Below, in pieces: positions 1 through 9,292 of a stretch of 64,000 nucleotides of DNA. The DNA lies in NCBI RefSeq assembly GCF_003350325.1, contig NZ_QLYZ01000007.1, positions 62,001 to 126,000 on the forward strand, in the 5' to 3' direction. The DNA comes from Vibrio rhodolitus. GTDB taxonomy: Bacteria; Pseudomonadota; Gammaproteobacteria; Enterobacterales; Vibrionaceae. The position numbers and the translations under genes were made by a program. How positions within the stretch are numbered: position 1 is the first letter of the stretch; each line of letters opens with the position of its first letter. Under the pieces are notes generated by a model. That model saw only the letters and a list, made by a program, of their open reading frames with translations, did no database searches and was not told the DNA's origin.

Positions 1-152
1 GTTAGCATGCGCGATACTTTAGATTGATTGATGTTTTCGAAGCCTTCATTTTTTAGTGCTTCGACGATATCGCCTTGGGAACCAAATCGTTCTTCTTTTA
101 GTAGGGCTTTAAAAGCGCGTACGAGGTTATCTTGTTTTTCTGTATGACGCAT
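1..152 (-). CDS. argR: Arginine repressor ArgR, N-terminal part (cut by window edge)
   Basis: The leftward frame begins at an ATG (152-150) and runs off the left edge, so only about 50 residues are visible. They begin [20 protein letters not shown] and continue through a winged-helix segment with [10 protein letters not shown] and [10 protein letters not shown], which I recognise as the DNA-binding domain of ArgR. In the family, ArgR is a hexamer that binds L-arginine and represses arginine biosynthesis genes such as argF (17246-18250 here). It diverges from mdh, the arrangement found in many gammaproteobacteria. The C-terminal oligomerisation and arginine-binding domain lies outside the window. 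Confidence 0.93.
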   Translation of the reverse strand, partial: MRHTEKQDNLVRAFKALLKEERFGSQGDIVEALKNEGFENINQSKVSRML

Positions 153-190
153 AGTTCTCTTTCGACTCGCAATACTGATAAGTGCATAGT

Positions 191-208
191 CTCGCATAAA
201 CATGCATT
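191..208. promoter_or_regulatory. Candidate ArgR box upstream of argR
   Basis: The sequence around GCAT-AAAC-ATGC (194-205) is a palindrome fitting the 18-bp ARG-box plan (half-sites GAAT or GCAT separated by four bases). It lies about 40 bp upstream of the argR start. A further GCAT half-site is at 183-186. ArgR autorepression is known in E. coli; that this site serves it is inference. Confidence 0.4.
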
Positions 209-292
209 TTTTGCCAGTTGAAGGGTAAAAATTCGTGTGCTTAAAAGGGCTATTTCTGGCAGGTATTATTGACACTATTGCTAGTTAAACCC

Positions 293-323
293 TTGCAAAT
301 CATGTGGATGAGTGTGCTATTAT
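293..323 (+). promoter_or_regulatory. Probable mdh promoter with extended -10
   Basis: TATTAT (318-323) is directly preceded by TGC, giving an extended -10, and TTGCAA (293-298) lies 19 bp upstream as a weak -35. A second TTGACA is at 269-274 without a good -10 partner. The rest of the 153-485 gap is a long mdh 5' untranslated region in which I see no gene. Confidence 0.5.
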
Positions 324-485
324 CGCCCGCTAGCTGTAGCACGAAAAAGTTGAGTTGCGTGGCGTCGCAAAGCTGACGTTAAATAATTGTAATTGGACGT
401 TAAATACTATAGCTTGAACGTCAGAACTGTTTACAAAATACCCTACCAAAAATATAGAAGAGATCACCTCTCAAGGAGAACTACG

Positions 486-1421
486 ATGAAAGTAGCTGTA
501 ATTGGTGCCGCTGGTGGCATCGGTCAAGCCCTAGCCCTACTACTTAAAAATCGCCTTCCTGCAGGCTCAGATTTAGCTCTTTACGATATCGCGCCAGTGA
601 CACCGGGTGTTGCTGCGGATCTTAGCCATATCCCAACACCAGTTTCGATCAAAGGTTTCTCTGGTGAAGATCCTAGTCCAGCTCTTGAGGGCGCAGATGT
701 AGTTCTTATCTCGGCAGGTGTTGCGCGTAAGCCGGGTATGGATCGTGCTGATCTTTTCAATGTAAACGCTGGTATTGTTAAGTCGCTAGCGGAAAAAATT
801 GCGGTTGTTTGTCCAACTGCTTGCATCGGTATCATTACTAACCCTGTAAATACTACAGTGCCAATCGCGGCTGAAGTATTGAAAAAGGCGGGTGTTTACG
901 ACAAGCGTAAGCTGTTCGGTGTGACCACGCTTGACGTGATCCGTTCAGAAACCTTTGTTGCAGAACTAAAAGATAAAGATCCAGGTGATGTACGAGTGCC
1001 TGTTATCGGTGGTCACTCAGGTGTGACTATCCTGCCACTACTTTCTCAAGTTGAAGGTGTTGAATTTACCGCTGAAGAAGTAGAAGCATTAACTAAGCGT
1101 ATTCAAAACGCAGGCACTGAAGTTGTTGAAGCGAAAGCGGGTGGTGGCTCTGCAACACTTTCTATGGGTCAAGCTGCATGCCGCTTTGGTCTTGCTCTGG
1201 TTCGCGCCCTTCAAGGTGAAGAAGGTGTGGTTGAGTGTGCTTACGTAGAAGGTGCTGGTGAACATGCACCATTCTTTGCACAGCCAGTTAAGCTAGGTAA
1301 AGACGGTGTTGATGAAGTTCTGAACTATGGTGAGCTAAGCGCTTATGAAAAAGCGGCGCTTGATGGCATGCTAGAAACGCTAAGCGGTGACATTCAAGTT
1401 GGCGTTGATTTCGCGAAGTAG
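486..1421 (+). CDS. mdh: Malate dehydrogenase (NAD-dependent)
   Basis: This cytoplasmic TCA-cycle enzyme interconverts malate and oxaloacetate with NAD. The 311-residue product matches the E. coli-type enzyme in length. The N-terminal dinucleotide loop GAAGGIG is at residues 7-13, the substrate-arginine motif [11 protein letters not shown] follows, and the catalytic histidine lies in IGGHSG at residue 177. I chose the ATG at 486 because AAGGAGA lies 7 bases upstream and the NAD loop is then at the usual distance from the start. The frame stays open upstream to 393, but that stretch has no family similarity. A strong terminator follows at 1449. Confidence 0.97.
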   Translation: MKVAVIGAAGGIGQALALLLKNRLPAGSDLALYDIAPVTPGVAADLSHIPTPVSIKGFSGEDPSPALEGADVVLISAGVARKPGMDRADLFNVNAGIVKSLAEKIAVVCPTACIGIITNPVNTTVPIAAEVLKKAGVYDKRKLFGVTTLDVIRSETFVAELKDKDPGDVRVPVIGGHSGVTILPLLSQVEGVEFTAEEVEALTKRIQNAGTEVVEAKAGGGSATLSMGQAACRFGLALVRALQGEEGVVECAYVEGAGEHAPFFAQPVKLGKDGVDEVLNYGELSAYEKAALDGMLETLSGDIQVGVDFAK

Positions 1422-1448
1422 ATCCAACGTGATTTAAGTAATAAGACA

Positions 1449-1474
1449 AAGCCGATAGTGATATCGGCTTTTTT
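1449..1474 (+). terminator. Rho-independent terminator of mdh
   Basis: A 9-bp perfect stem AAGCCGATA/TATCGGCTT with a GTGA loop is followed by a T run. It sits 27 bases after the mdh stop and before the next small gene. Confidence 0.88.
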
Positions 1475-1529
1475 GATCTTTGCTCAAAATCGTGCCGTAC
1501 TTAATTCGAGGTTTCAAAGGAGGTGCGAT

Positions 1530-1721
1530 ATGGAGCTTTCCGAGCTAAGACGCGGTATGTTGGTTGAGAGTGCACAGGGTAGCGGCAAAGTGTTAGTGAT
1601 TGATGAAGTGACACAATCGGTGCTAATCGAAAATCAGCAGAGCCATGAGCAATTTGCGGTAGGTGTTGAGGAAATCGTTGATGATCCTCAGTTGCACCTA
1701 GGTTGCGATAAATATTACTAA
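1530..1721 (+). CDS. Small conserved-looking protein of unknown function (63 aa)
   Basis: I do not recognise this family. The ATG at 1530 is preceded by an almost perfect ribosome binding site, AAAGGAGG (1516-1523), which makes translation very likely and rules out the in-frame start at 1458 that lies inside the mdh terminator. The product is acidic and rich in beta-forming residues (GKVLVIDEVTQSVLIEN), with one Cys and a C-terminal DKYY. It has no signal peptide or membrane segment. The pattern could fit a small SH3-like barrel, but that is a guess. It lies between mdh and the convergent ispB, closed by its own terminator, and probably depends on read-through or a promoter near 1475-1515. 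Confidence 0.75.
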   Translation: MELSELRRGMLVESAQGSGKVLVIDEVTQSVLIENQQSHEQFAVGVEEIVDDPQLHLGCDKYY

Positions 1722-1738
1722 GTGTATTAGATAGAGAA

Positions 1739-1765
1739 AAGGCAAGCCAAATGGCTTGCCTTTTT
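1739..1765. terminator. Bidirectional terminator between the small gene and ispB
   Basis: The stem GGCAAGCC/GGCTTGCC with an AAAT loop (1741-1760) is flanked by A's on the left and T's on the right, so it can end transcription from both convergent genes. Confidence 0.85.
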
Positions 1766-1783
1766 AATGAGTTGAATGAGTGC

Positions 1784-2755
1784 TTACTTGCTGCGGTGTA
1801 CTGACAAGTGAGCGAGTGTGATCAGCGCTTGTTTGTACTCAGATTCCGGTAGGATCGCAAGCTCTGCAATCGCTTTATCAGCTTCTTCAACAGCCTTCGT
1901 GCGGGTGTATTCCAAAGATCCTGTCTGATCCATGGCTTGCAAAATATCTTCTAAACGATCCATGCCGTTGGCTTTTTCGATCGCTTCACGGATCATTGCT
2001 GCTTGTTCTGCGTTGCCATGTTGCATTGCATGCAGCAATGGCAAGGTTGGTTTGCCTTCAGCAAGATCATCACCAACGTTTTTACCCATCTCTTCACCGT
2101 CTGCAGTGTAATCCATCACGTCGTCAATTAACTGGAAGGCGGTACCAAGGTATTTACCGTAGTTCTGCATGGCTAATTCAACTTCGGCAGAAGAGTCGGT
2201 GAGAATCGCTCCGATTTGCGTTGCTGCTTCGAATAAGCGCGCAGTCTTAGAGTAGATCACCTGCATGTAGCTTTCTTCGGTGGTATCTGGGTCGTTACAG
2301 TTCATTAGCTGTAACACTTCACCTTCAGCGATTACGTTAACCGCATCACTCATTAACTTGAGAATCTTTAAAGAGCCAAGCTCAGTCATCATTTGAAATG
2401 AGCGGGTGTAGATAAAGTCACCAACTAATACACTGGCAGCATTACCAAATGCGGCGTTAGCGGTCGCTTTGCCGCGACGCATATCTGATTCATCCACGAC
2501 ATCATCGTGCAACAGGGTTGCGGTGTGGATGAATTCAATAAAGGCTGCAGCGGTCGTGTGAGCATTACCTTGATAGCCAAGCGCACGAGCTGTCAGTACC
2601 GCTAAAAGTGGGCGTATGCGTTTGCCGCCGCCACTGACGATATAGAAACCAAGTTGGTTAATTAGTGATACATCAGAGTTTAGCTGGGCTTGAATCGTTT
2701 CGTTCACTTTTGCCATGTCGTCGGCAGTAAGCGCTTGGATAGCTTTAAAATCCAT
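1784..2755 (-). CDS. ispB: Octaprenyl diphosphate synthase
   Basis: This trans-prenyltransferase condenses isopentenyl diphosphate onto farnesyl diphosphate to make the C40 side chain of ubiquinone and menaquinone. The 323-residue protein carries the first Asp-rich motif DDVVDESDMRRG and the second motif in QLIDDVMDY, plus GGGKRIRP near the N-terminus. I chose the ATG at 2755 (MDFKAIQALT), where similarity to the E. coli enzyme begins. The frame continues upstream to 2821, but those 22 residues look non-coding. It diverges from rplU, as in E. coli. Confidence 0.96.
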   Translation of the reverse strand: MDFKAIQALTADDMAKVNETIQAQLNSDVSLINQLGFYIVSGGGKRIRPLLAVLTARALGYQGNAHTTAAAFIEFIHTATLLHDDVVDESDMRRGKATANAAFGNAASVLVGDFIYTRSFQMMTELGSLKILKLMSDAVNVIAEGEVLQLMNCNDPDTTEESYMQVIYSKTARLFEAATQIGAILTDSSAEVELAMQNYGKYLGTAFQLIDDVMDYTADGEEMGKNVGDDLAEGKPTLPLLHAMQHGNAEQAAMIREAIEKANGMDRLEDILQAMDQTGSLEYTRTKAVEEADKAIAELAILPESEYKQALITLAHLSVHRSK

Positions 2756-2912
2756 TGTAATTCCGGCTGAGGTTAGAACCTGTCTGGTATTTATATCTAA
2801 ATTGTTAAGTGAATAATACACTAAAAAACGTTGATAAATACATGCTTTAAGGGCATGATCTCGGCACTTTTAATTGGCGACTAGCTTTTCGCCAATTTTT
2901 TCAAAATATGGC

Positions 2913-2941
2913 TTGTCATAGTGGCATTCATTCTGTAGAAT
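2913..2941 (+). promoter_or_regulatory. Promoter of rplU-rpmA
   Basis: TTGTCA (2913-2918) and TAGAAT (2936-2941) are separated by 17 bp and followed by a GC-rich discriminator, as expected for a growth-regulated ribosomal protein operon. The leader before rplU is about 75 bases. Confidence 0.7.
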
Positions 2942-3021
2942 CTGCGCCCTATTGATGATTAGTTTAGCGCACACCCTAGCTCATTATGTATGCAGGCTGT
3001 GCGGAAAAAGCGGAGTAAAAT

Positions 3022-3333
3022 ATGTACGCTGTTTTCCAATCTGGTGGTAAACAACACCGTGTAAGCGAAGGTCAAACTCTTCGTTTAGAAAAATTAGACG
3101 TTGAAACTGGCGCAACTGTAGAATTTGATAAAGTTCTTCTTGTTGCTAACGGTGAAAACATTCACGTTGGTGCACCTCTTGTTGAGGGTGGCAAAGTTGT
3201 AGCTGAAGTTGTACAACACGGTCGTGGCGATAAAGTTAAAATCGTTAAGTTCCGTCGTCGTAAGCACTCTCGTAAGCAGCAAGGTCACCGTCAGTGGTTC
3301 ACTGAAGTGAAAATCACTGCAATCAACGCTTAA
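3022..3333 (+). CDS. rplU: 50S ribosomal protein L21
   Basis: The 103-residue product begins [14 protein letters not shown] and ends with the basic segment [21 protein letters not shown], which is diagnostic for bacterial L21. It binds 23S rRNA in the large subunit. A CGGAG ribosome binding site lies just upstream. It is the first gene of an operon with rpmA, 21 bases downstream. Confidence 0.98.
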   Translation: MYAVFQSGGKQHRVSEGQTLRLEKLDVETGATVEFDKVLLVANGENIHVGAPLVEGGKVVAEVVQHGRGDKVKIVKFRRRKHSRKQQGHRQWFTEVKITAINA

Positions 3334-3354
3334 TCGAATTAGGAGAGCTTAACA

Positions 3355-3615
3355 ATGGCACACAAAAAAGCTGGTGGTTCTACTCGTAACGGCCGCGATT
3401 CAGAAAGCAAACGCCTAGGTGTTAAACGTTTCGGTGGCGAATCTGTTCTTGCAGGTAACATCATCGTTCGTCAACGTGGTACTAAGTTCCACGCTGGTAA
3501 CAATGTAGGCCTTGGTAAAGACCACACTCTATTCGCTCTAACTGACGGTAAAGTTAAGTTTGAAGTGAAAGGTCCTAAAAACCGTAAATTCGTAAGCATC
3601 GAATCTGCTGAATAA
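3355..3615 (+). CDS. rpmA: 50S ribosomal protein L27
   Basis: The 86-residue protein starts [20 protein letters not shown], the conserved N-terminus that reaches into the peptidyl-transferase centre. GGAGAG precedes the ATG. It forms an operon with rplU and ends at a strong terminator at 3660, so obg is transcribed mainly from its own promoter. Confidence 0.98.
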   Translation: MAHKKAGGSTRNGRDSESKRLGVKRFGGESVLAGNIIVRQRGTKFHAGNNVGLGKDHTLFALTDGKVKFEVKGPKNRKFVSIESAE

Positions 3616-3659
3616 TCAGATTCTTAGCTTAGAACTAGGTTTCTAGCTGAATTTAAAAG

Positions 3660-3684
3660 CCCTGCCGATTCGGCGGGGTTTTTT
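3660..3684 (+). terminator. Terminator of rplU-rpmA
   Basis: An 8-bp stem, CCCTGCCG/CGGCGGGG with one G-T pair, closes an ATT loop and is followed by six T's. Confidence 0.88.
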
Positions 3685-3795
3685 ATTTTTAGCAAGGGCA
3701 AATAACCAGAGGCTTTTAGTTTTTATAGCTGAACAGAGAAAACCTCTCGTTATTTGGTCCAAAGTAGGCGACCCAAGATCTCAGGTGATCGATCT

Positions 3796-3816
3796 GTATA
3801 TGGGATCTGCTAGAAT
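3796..3816 (+). promoter_or_regulatory. Candidate obg promoter (extended -10)
   Basis: TAGAAT (3811-3816) is preceded directly by TGC in the 272-bp gap after the rpmA terminator. No convincing -35 is seen at 17 bp, so this would be an extended -10 promoter. It is about 70 bases before the obg start. Confidence 0.4.
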
Positions 3817-3884
3817 TTATATCATTGTCAATTGGCTCGAATGAGCCTTGTAAGTGATATTGCAACGCACATAATGCGGAGTAA

Positions 3885-5063
<1,179 letters not shown>

Positions 5064-5080
5064 TCCTTTTATCGAATTGA

Positions 5081-5107
5081 AAGCCGCAATTTATTTGCGG
5101 CTTTTTT
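5081..5107 (+). terminator. Terminator of obg
   Basis: AAGCCGCAA and TTGCGGCTT form a 9-bp stem with a 5-base loop, followed by T's. Confidence 0.88.
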
Positions 5108-5213
5108 ACGTCTAAAAACAAATCTGGTCTGAAATCAAAGTTATTTGCGTTAATTTTGGTCACAATGTCATCCCTTCAAGGAAGAGTGTGATTTAGGGAG
5201 TTGTTAAATCAGT

Positions 5214-5981
5214 ATGGATACCAAGCAAAGAGCGGTTTCCCGCTTAATTGCACAAGCTGGTCAAATGCTGCTTGCTCATGGAGCTGAGAGCGCATTGGTC
5301 GGCAGCATTATGGAAAGGATTGGACTTGCCTGTGGTATGGATGAAGTGGAAGTCTCACTTTCTTCTAGTTCATTGGTGGTCACCACAGTTAATCGTGGGC
5401 ATTGCATCACCACCGCGAGGCGCTGTGCTGATCGTGGTATCAACATGCGTGTCGTTACTCAAGTACAACGCATCTGTATTATGCTTGAGCGCGGGATCAT
5501 TGATGAATATCTTGCTCAGCATAAGATCAATCAGATCAGCCCAGAGCGTTATAATCGTTGGTTAGTGGTGGTGATGATTGGTCTATCCTGTGCTGCATTT
5601 GCTCGCCTCGCGGGCGGTGACTGGGCAGTATTTGCCATGACTTTCCTTGCTTCTGCCGTGGGGATGACTGTGCGTCAAGAGATTGGTCATCGTCATTTCA
5701 ATCCACTCCTTAACTTTGCTGTGACGGCTTTTGTCACCACGGCGATTTCTGTACAAGCCTATATCTACAATATCGGTAATTTACCTACATTGGTGATGGC
5801 ATCGTCAGTTTTGATGTTGGTTCCCGGTGTGCCATTAATTAACTGTGTCGCCGACATGCTAAAAGGCTACGTCAATATGGGCATTGCTCGCTTTGTTATG
5901 GCGAGCTTGCTAACGCTTGCGACTTGTCTTGGCATTATTGCCGCCATGAGTGTTTTTGATGTGTGGGGGTGGCTATTATGA
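5214..5981 (+). CDS. yjjP: ThrE-family exporter subunit, YjjP-like
   Basis: The 255-residue protein has a soluble N-terminal half (1-115; MLLAHGAES and DEVEVSLSSSSL typify the family) and about five hydrophobic segments from residue 118 to the end. I assign it to the threonine/serine exporter family (ThrE N-domain, YjjP). In E. coli, YjjP and YjjB act together and have been linked to succinate export; the substrate here is not visible from sequence. It overlaps the next gene by four bases (ATGA at 5978-5981), so the two subunits are translationally coupled. Confidence 0.85.
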   Translation: MDTKQRAVSRLIAQAGQMLLAHGAESALVGSIMERIGLACGMDEVEVSLSSSSLVVTTVNRGHCITTARRCADRGINMRVVTQVQRICIMLERGIIDEYLAQHKINQISPERYNRWLVVVMIGLSCAAFARLAGGDWAVFAMTFLASAVGMTVRQEIGHRHFNPLLNFAVTAFVTTAISVQAYIYNIGNLPTLVMASSVLMLVPGVPLINCVADMLKGYVNMGIARFVMASLLTLATCLGIIAAMSVFDVWGWLL

Positions 5982-6451
5982 GTTTCTTCGAACTGCTGTT
6001 TGGTTTACTCAATGATATGTTCTTTGCCGCGATTCCCGCGGTCGGCTTTGCCTTAGTGTTCAATGTGCCAGTGAAAGCACTCAAGTATTGCGCATTAGGC
6101 GGAGCGATAGGTCATGGTTCACGCTACCTAATGATGCATTTTGGTATTCCGATTGAATGGGCGACTTTCTTTGCCGCGACTTTTGTTGGCATGATTGGCG
6201 TGCATTGGTCGCATAAACTGTTAGCGCACCCGAAAGTGTTTACCGTGGCGTCTTTGATCCCCATGGTGCCGGGGGTGTTTGCCTTTAAAGCCATGATCGC
6301 GCTAGTTGAGCTCAACCACCGTGGTTTTGAACCACAGTTACTAGAAATGCTGGCGACTAACTTTTTGAAAGCGATGTTTATTATCGCCGGTCTTGCGGTT
6401 GGCTTAGCAATGCCAGGCTTGCTATTCTATCGTCGCCGTCCAATTGTTTAG
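5978..6451 (+). CDS. yjjB: ThrE-family exporter subunit, YjjB-like
   Basis: The 157-residue protein is almost entirely membrane segments (four to five), with the conserved signature LIPMVPGVFAFKAM. It corresponds to the second half of ThrE, which is one polypeptide in Corynebacterium and two in enterobacteria and here. The start at 5978 overlaps the yjjP stop. The in-frame start at 5963 is less likely because it has no ribosome binding site of its own. The pair probably forms an inner-membrane organic or amino acid exporter. Confidence 0.85.
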   Translation: MSFFELLFGLLNDMFFAAIPAVGFALVFNVPVKALKYCALGGAIGHGSRYLMMHFGIPIEWATFFAATFVGMIGVHWSHKLLAHPKVFTVASLIPMVPGVFAFKAMIALVELNHRGFEPQLLEMLATNFLKAMFIIAGLAVGLAMPGLLFYRRRPIV

Positions 6452-6509
6452 ACGCATAGAAAAAACACTACTTTTACAGAAAGTTAGGCTCAATAAATAG
6501 GATAACTGA

Positions 6510-6992
6510 ATGATTATTAGCATGATTGCCGCGATGGCAGACGAGCGTATTATTGGTAAAGACAATCAAATGCCATGGCACTTGCCAGCAGATTTTGCTT
6601 GGTTTAAACGCTGTACGTTAGGCAAACCAGTGATCATGGGACGTAAGACTTATGAGTCTATTGGTCGACCGCTGCCTGGTCGTCAGAATATCGTGATTAG
6701 CCGCGATAACACACTAACTATCGAAGGTGTTGAGACCGTGACGTCAATTGAGCAGGCTTTAGAGGTTGCTGGAGAGGTAGAAGAAGTGATGATCATCGGC
6801 GGTGGTGCCATCTACGCTGCGTGCTTGCCTATTGCGACTCGTCTCTACATCACCCATATCGATGCAAAGATTGAGGGTGATACCCAATTTCCTGCATGGG
6901 ACGAAAGCTTTGTTGAGAGTCATTCAGAGCATTACAGTGCCGACGAAAAGAACGCTTACGATATGCGTTTTACTGTTTTGGATAGAGAGTAG
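6510..6992 (+). CDS. folA: Dihydrofolate reductase
   Basis: The 160-residue protein reduces dihydrofolate with NADPH to supply tetrahydrofolate. Visible motifs are MPWHLPADFAWFK (catalytic acid D28), GRKTYESIGRPLPGR for the cofactor and IIGGGAIY near residue 95. Length and motifs are those of the chromosomal trimethoprim-sensitive type, not a plasmid Dfr cassette. It faces apaH tail to tail across a repeat-filled junction (6993-7189). Confidence 0.96.
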   Translation: MIISMIAAMADERIIGKDNQMPWHLPADFAWFKRCTLGKPVIMGRKTYESIGRPLPGRQNIVISRDNTLTIEGVETVTSIEQALEVAGEVEEVMIIGGGAIYAACLPIATRLYITHIDAKIEGDTQFPAWDESFVESHSEHYSADEKNAYDMRFTVLDRE

Positions 6993-7189
6993 GGCGCGAA
7001 GCGTGGCTTCGCTTTGTATGGAACGCTTCGCTGACGGATGCGAGAACACTGCGTTTACGGAAAGTAAATCGGAGCTTCACTATTAGATGCGGGACGGTTT
7101 AGTTAGTCTGAAACTGTGAGATGTTGATATCGCGAGTTCCCTCGCGATTCCGTTGTCCGTAGCATCGCGTTCCGTAATCCATGCGTTAA
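6993..7189. repeat. Diverged intergenic repeat cluster at folA/apaH junction
   Basis: This 197-bp convergent junction holds no gene. Bases 7017-7062 (ATGGAACGCTTCGCTGACGG onward) align at roughly 80 percent with 52594-52638 in the yadH/panC junction. Bases 7129-7148 form the hairpin ATCGCGAG-TTCC-CTCGCGAT, nearly the same as the hairpin at 34613-34632. Repeated ACGGA words occur throughout. It looks like a degenerate dispersed repeat; whether it terminates transcription is unknown. Confidence 0.6.
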
Positions 7190-7996
7190 CTATGCTAACG
7201 CTGGTTGAGTAAAAAACTGTTTGTCTTCCCAACGCAACATTGTGAGTGAGCCACCCCAGACGCAGCCAGTGTCTAAGCCTATCTCTTGGTCACTTTGATG
7301 CCCTTCAAGTGCCGCCCAGTGACCAAAGATCACCGCTTTATCTAATCGGATTCGACTTGGTAGTTCAAACCACGGCACAAGCTCATCACCGGTGATTTTT
7401 TGTGGCGGTAATTTGCAATCCATATCGAGCCGAGCATCGGCAAAGCAGAAACGCATTCGGGTAAAAGCGTTAATGATATAACGGCAGCGCTCAATACCCT
7501 CCAGCTTGTTATCCCATAAGTCCGGTTGATTGGCGTACATGTTTTCAATTAACCAAGTCCAATCGTGGCTTTGTAGGATTTGTTCCACTTCTTTTGCATT
7601 GACTCTCGCGGTGGCTAAATCCCATTGCGGCGAGATACCAGCATGACTCATCACAAACTCTTCATGTTCTGCCATTAATGGCTGGTGACGCAGCCATGTC
7701 AAAAGCTCATCTTTATCTTCAGCGGCAAAAATCGGCGCGGTTTGATCTTTGTCTTTTACGCGATGAATCCCAAGGGAAACCGCGAGCAAATGTAAGTCAT
7801 GGTTGCCGAGTACCACTCTTGCGCTATCACCGAGTTGTTTAACAAAACGGAGTGTTTCTAGTGATTTAGGACCACGGGCGACTAAGTCACCAGCGAGCCA
7901 GAGCTGATCTTGAGTTGGATTAAATTGCACAGTGTTAAGTAGCTGCTTGAGTTCATCAAAGCAGCCTTGTATATCGCCAACGATATATGTTGCCAC
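7190..7996 (-). CDS. apaH: Symmetrical diadenosine tetraphosphatase
   Basis: The enzyme cleaves Ap4A into two ADP molecules and can also decap Np4-capped RNA. The 268-residue protein has the metallophosphatase motifs GDIQGC (7-12), GDLVARGP and GNHD. The start is GTG (7996-7994), with AGGA about 8 bases upstream and the metal-binding GDIQG at the usual position. It is the last gene of the lptD-surA-pdxA-ksgA-apaG-apaH series and lies 10 bases after apaG. Confidence 0.96.
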   Translation of the reverse strand: MATYIVGDIQGCFDELKQLLNTVQFNPTQDQLWLAGDLVARGPKSLETLRFVKQLGDSARVVLGNHDLHLLAVSLGIHRVKDKDQTAPIFAAEDKDELLTWLRHQPLMAEHEEFVMSHAGISPQWDLATARVNAKEVEQILQSHDWTWLIENMYANQPDLWDNKLEGIERCRYIINAFTRMRFCFADARLDMDCKLPPQKITGDELVPWFELPSRIRLDKAVIFGHWAALEGHQSDQEIGLDTGCVWGGSLTMLRWEDKQFFTQPALA

Positions 7997-8006
7997 AGCA
8001 TTTTTC

Positions 8007-8387
8007 CTAATTTAAGACATTGGGGATAGCGAGACGAAACGGCTCGATTTCAGCGTGGAATTGCTGTCCTTTGGCATCCAGCATGATGTATTGACCTTGC
8101 ATCACTCCGACAGGGGTTTCAATTGCCGTACCACTGGTATAGGTATACTCATCATTGCCGTCAATAAAGGGTTGTTGTCCAACCACACCTTCACCTTCGA
8201 CACTGACTTGTTTGCCATTGGCATCAGTAATCAGCCAGCGACGAGCAATTAGCTGTACGGTTTCAGTGCTGAGGTTTTTGATAGTAATGAGATAAGCAAA
8301 GATATAGCGTTTTGCCGCAGGATCGGATTGTTCCGCGATATAGCGGGTATGAACTTGGACTTTAATACAAGGTTGAGAGACATCCAT
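8007..8387 (-). CDS. apaG: ApaG/CorD domain protein
   Basis: This 126-residue beta-sandwich protein (FN3-like ApaG family) shows the conserved [21 protein letters not shown] and GVVGQQP segments. It is associated with Co2+ and Mg2+ homeostasis phenotypes in enterobacteria; its biochemical role is unclear. It is almost joined to apaH, but separated from ksgA by 89 bases holding a terminator-like hairpin and a large inverted repeat, so apaG-apaH may be uncoupled from the upstream operon. Confidence 0.94.
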   Translation of the reverse strand: MDVSQPCIKVQVHTRYIAEQSDPAAKRYIFAYLITIKNLSTETVQLIARRWLITDANGKQVSVEGEGVVGQQPFIDGNDEYTYTSGTAIETPVGVMQGQYIMLDAKGQQFHAEIEPFRLAIPNVLN

Positions 8388-8401
8388 ATAAGCTCCTCGT
8401 A

Positions 8402-8442
8402 TATACTCAAGTAACCTCGCACCTTGAGGTTACTTGAGTATA
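8402..8442. repeat. Perfect 17-bp-arm inverted repeat between ksgA and apaG
   Basis: TATACTCAAGTAACCTC (8402-8418) is repeated exactly in inverse orientation at 8426-8442 around the 7-base spacer GCACCTT. It lies 15 bases upstream of the apaG start codon on the transcribed strand. It has no T tract, so it is not a normal terminator. It resembles a REP-type palindrome. Confidence 0.85.
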
Positions 8443-8448
8443 GCCAAA

Positions 8449-8471
8449 CAAAAGGGCGCGAGTGCGCCCTT
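8449..8471 (-). terminator. Probable terminator of ksgA
   Basis: AAGGGCGC (8452-8459) and GCGCCCTT (8464-8471) form an 8-bp stem with a four-base loop. On the minus strand the stem is followed by TTTTG, just after the ksgA stop at 8477. Confidence 0.65.
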
Positions 8472-8476
8472 AAAGT

Positions 8477-9292
8477 TTATGCTTGGTGGTTGCTATTTGC
8501 ATCTAACCAGTTCGCCATGGCAACAAATTGCTCTAACGTTAGGTTTTCTGGACGCATTGCAGGGTTTACACCTAGCTCTTCCAGCGTTTCAGCACTCATC
8601 AGTGCCTTGTAGCAGTTGCGTACAGTCTTACGGCGTTGGTTGAAGCCTTCACGGCATACACGCTCAAGCCATTTTAGGCTTGTCGCTGGATGCGGCAGCG
8701 TTTCGTAAGGTACTAGACGTACTACCGCAGAGTCCACTTTTGGTGGCGGAACAAATGCTGTTGGTGGAACTTCTAGTACAGGTACCACTTTGCAGTAGTA
8801 CTGAGCCATCACCGTTAGGCGACCATAAGCTTTACTACCAGGACCTGCCGCTAGACGGTTAACCACTTCTTTTTGCAGCATAAAGTGCATGTCTTGAATA
8901 TCCGCGTGGAATTCAAACAAGTGGAACATCAACGGCGTAGAAATGTTGTACGGCAAGTTACCGAAAATACGCAGTTTGTTGTTTGGCTTAACCAGTTGCG
9001 TGAAGTCGAAACGCATCGCGTCGCCTTCATGGATAGTTAACTTATCCGCAAGCTCAGGGTGATTACGCAGACGCTCTGCTAGATCACGGTCAAGTTCGAT
9101 AACGGTAAACTTATCAACTTCGCGACCTACAGGCTCGGTAATTGCACCTAGACCCGGACCGATCTCAACCAAGTTTTGACCTGGTCTTGGGTTGATGGCT
9201 GAAACAATACCATCAATGATATATGGATCGTTTAGGAAGTTTTGACCAAAACGTTTACGCGCTTTGTGCCCTAGATGGACATCATTTCTCAT
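8477..9292 (-). CDS. rsmA: 16S rRNA dimethyladenosine transferase KsgA/RsmA
   Basis: This enzyme dimethylates the two adjacent adenosines near the 3' end of 16S rRNA, a late step in 30S assembly. The 271 residues include RFGQNFL, the SAM motif EIGPGLGA (44-51) and the catalytic motif NLPYNIST. Its ATG overlaps the pdxA stop by four bases (ATGA, 9289-9292), so the two are translationally coupled. Confidence 0.97.
   Translation of the reverse strand: MRNDVHLGHKARKRFGQNFLNDPYIIDGIVSAINPRPGQNLVEIGPGLGAITEPVGREVDKFTVIELDRDLAERLRNHPELADKLTIHEGDAMRFDFTQLVKPNNKLRIFGNLPYNISTPLMFHLFEFHADIQDMHFMLQKEVVNRLAAGPGSKAYGRLTVMAQYYCKVVPVLEVPPTAFVPPPKVDSAVVRLVPYETLPHPATSLKWLERVCREGFNQRRKTVRNCYKALMSAETLEELGVNPAMRPENLTLEQFVAMANWLDANSNHQA

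Noticed and set aside
393..485. Upstream in-frame extension of mdh
   Set aside because: No similarity to malate dehydrogenases; a strong RBS serves the ATG at 486.
2756..2821. Upstream in-frame extension of ispB
   Set aside because: Not present in the family; A/T-rich control DNA facing rplU.
8402..8442. Large palindrome as a normal rho-independent terminator
   Set aside because: No T tract on either side; the stem is A/T- and G/C-mixed and the loop is seven bases.
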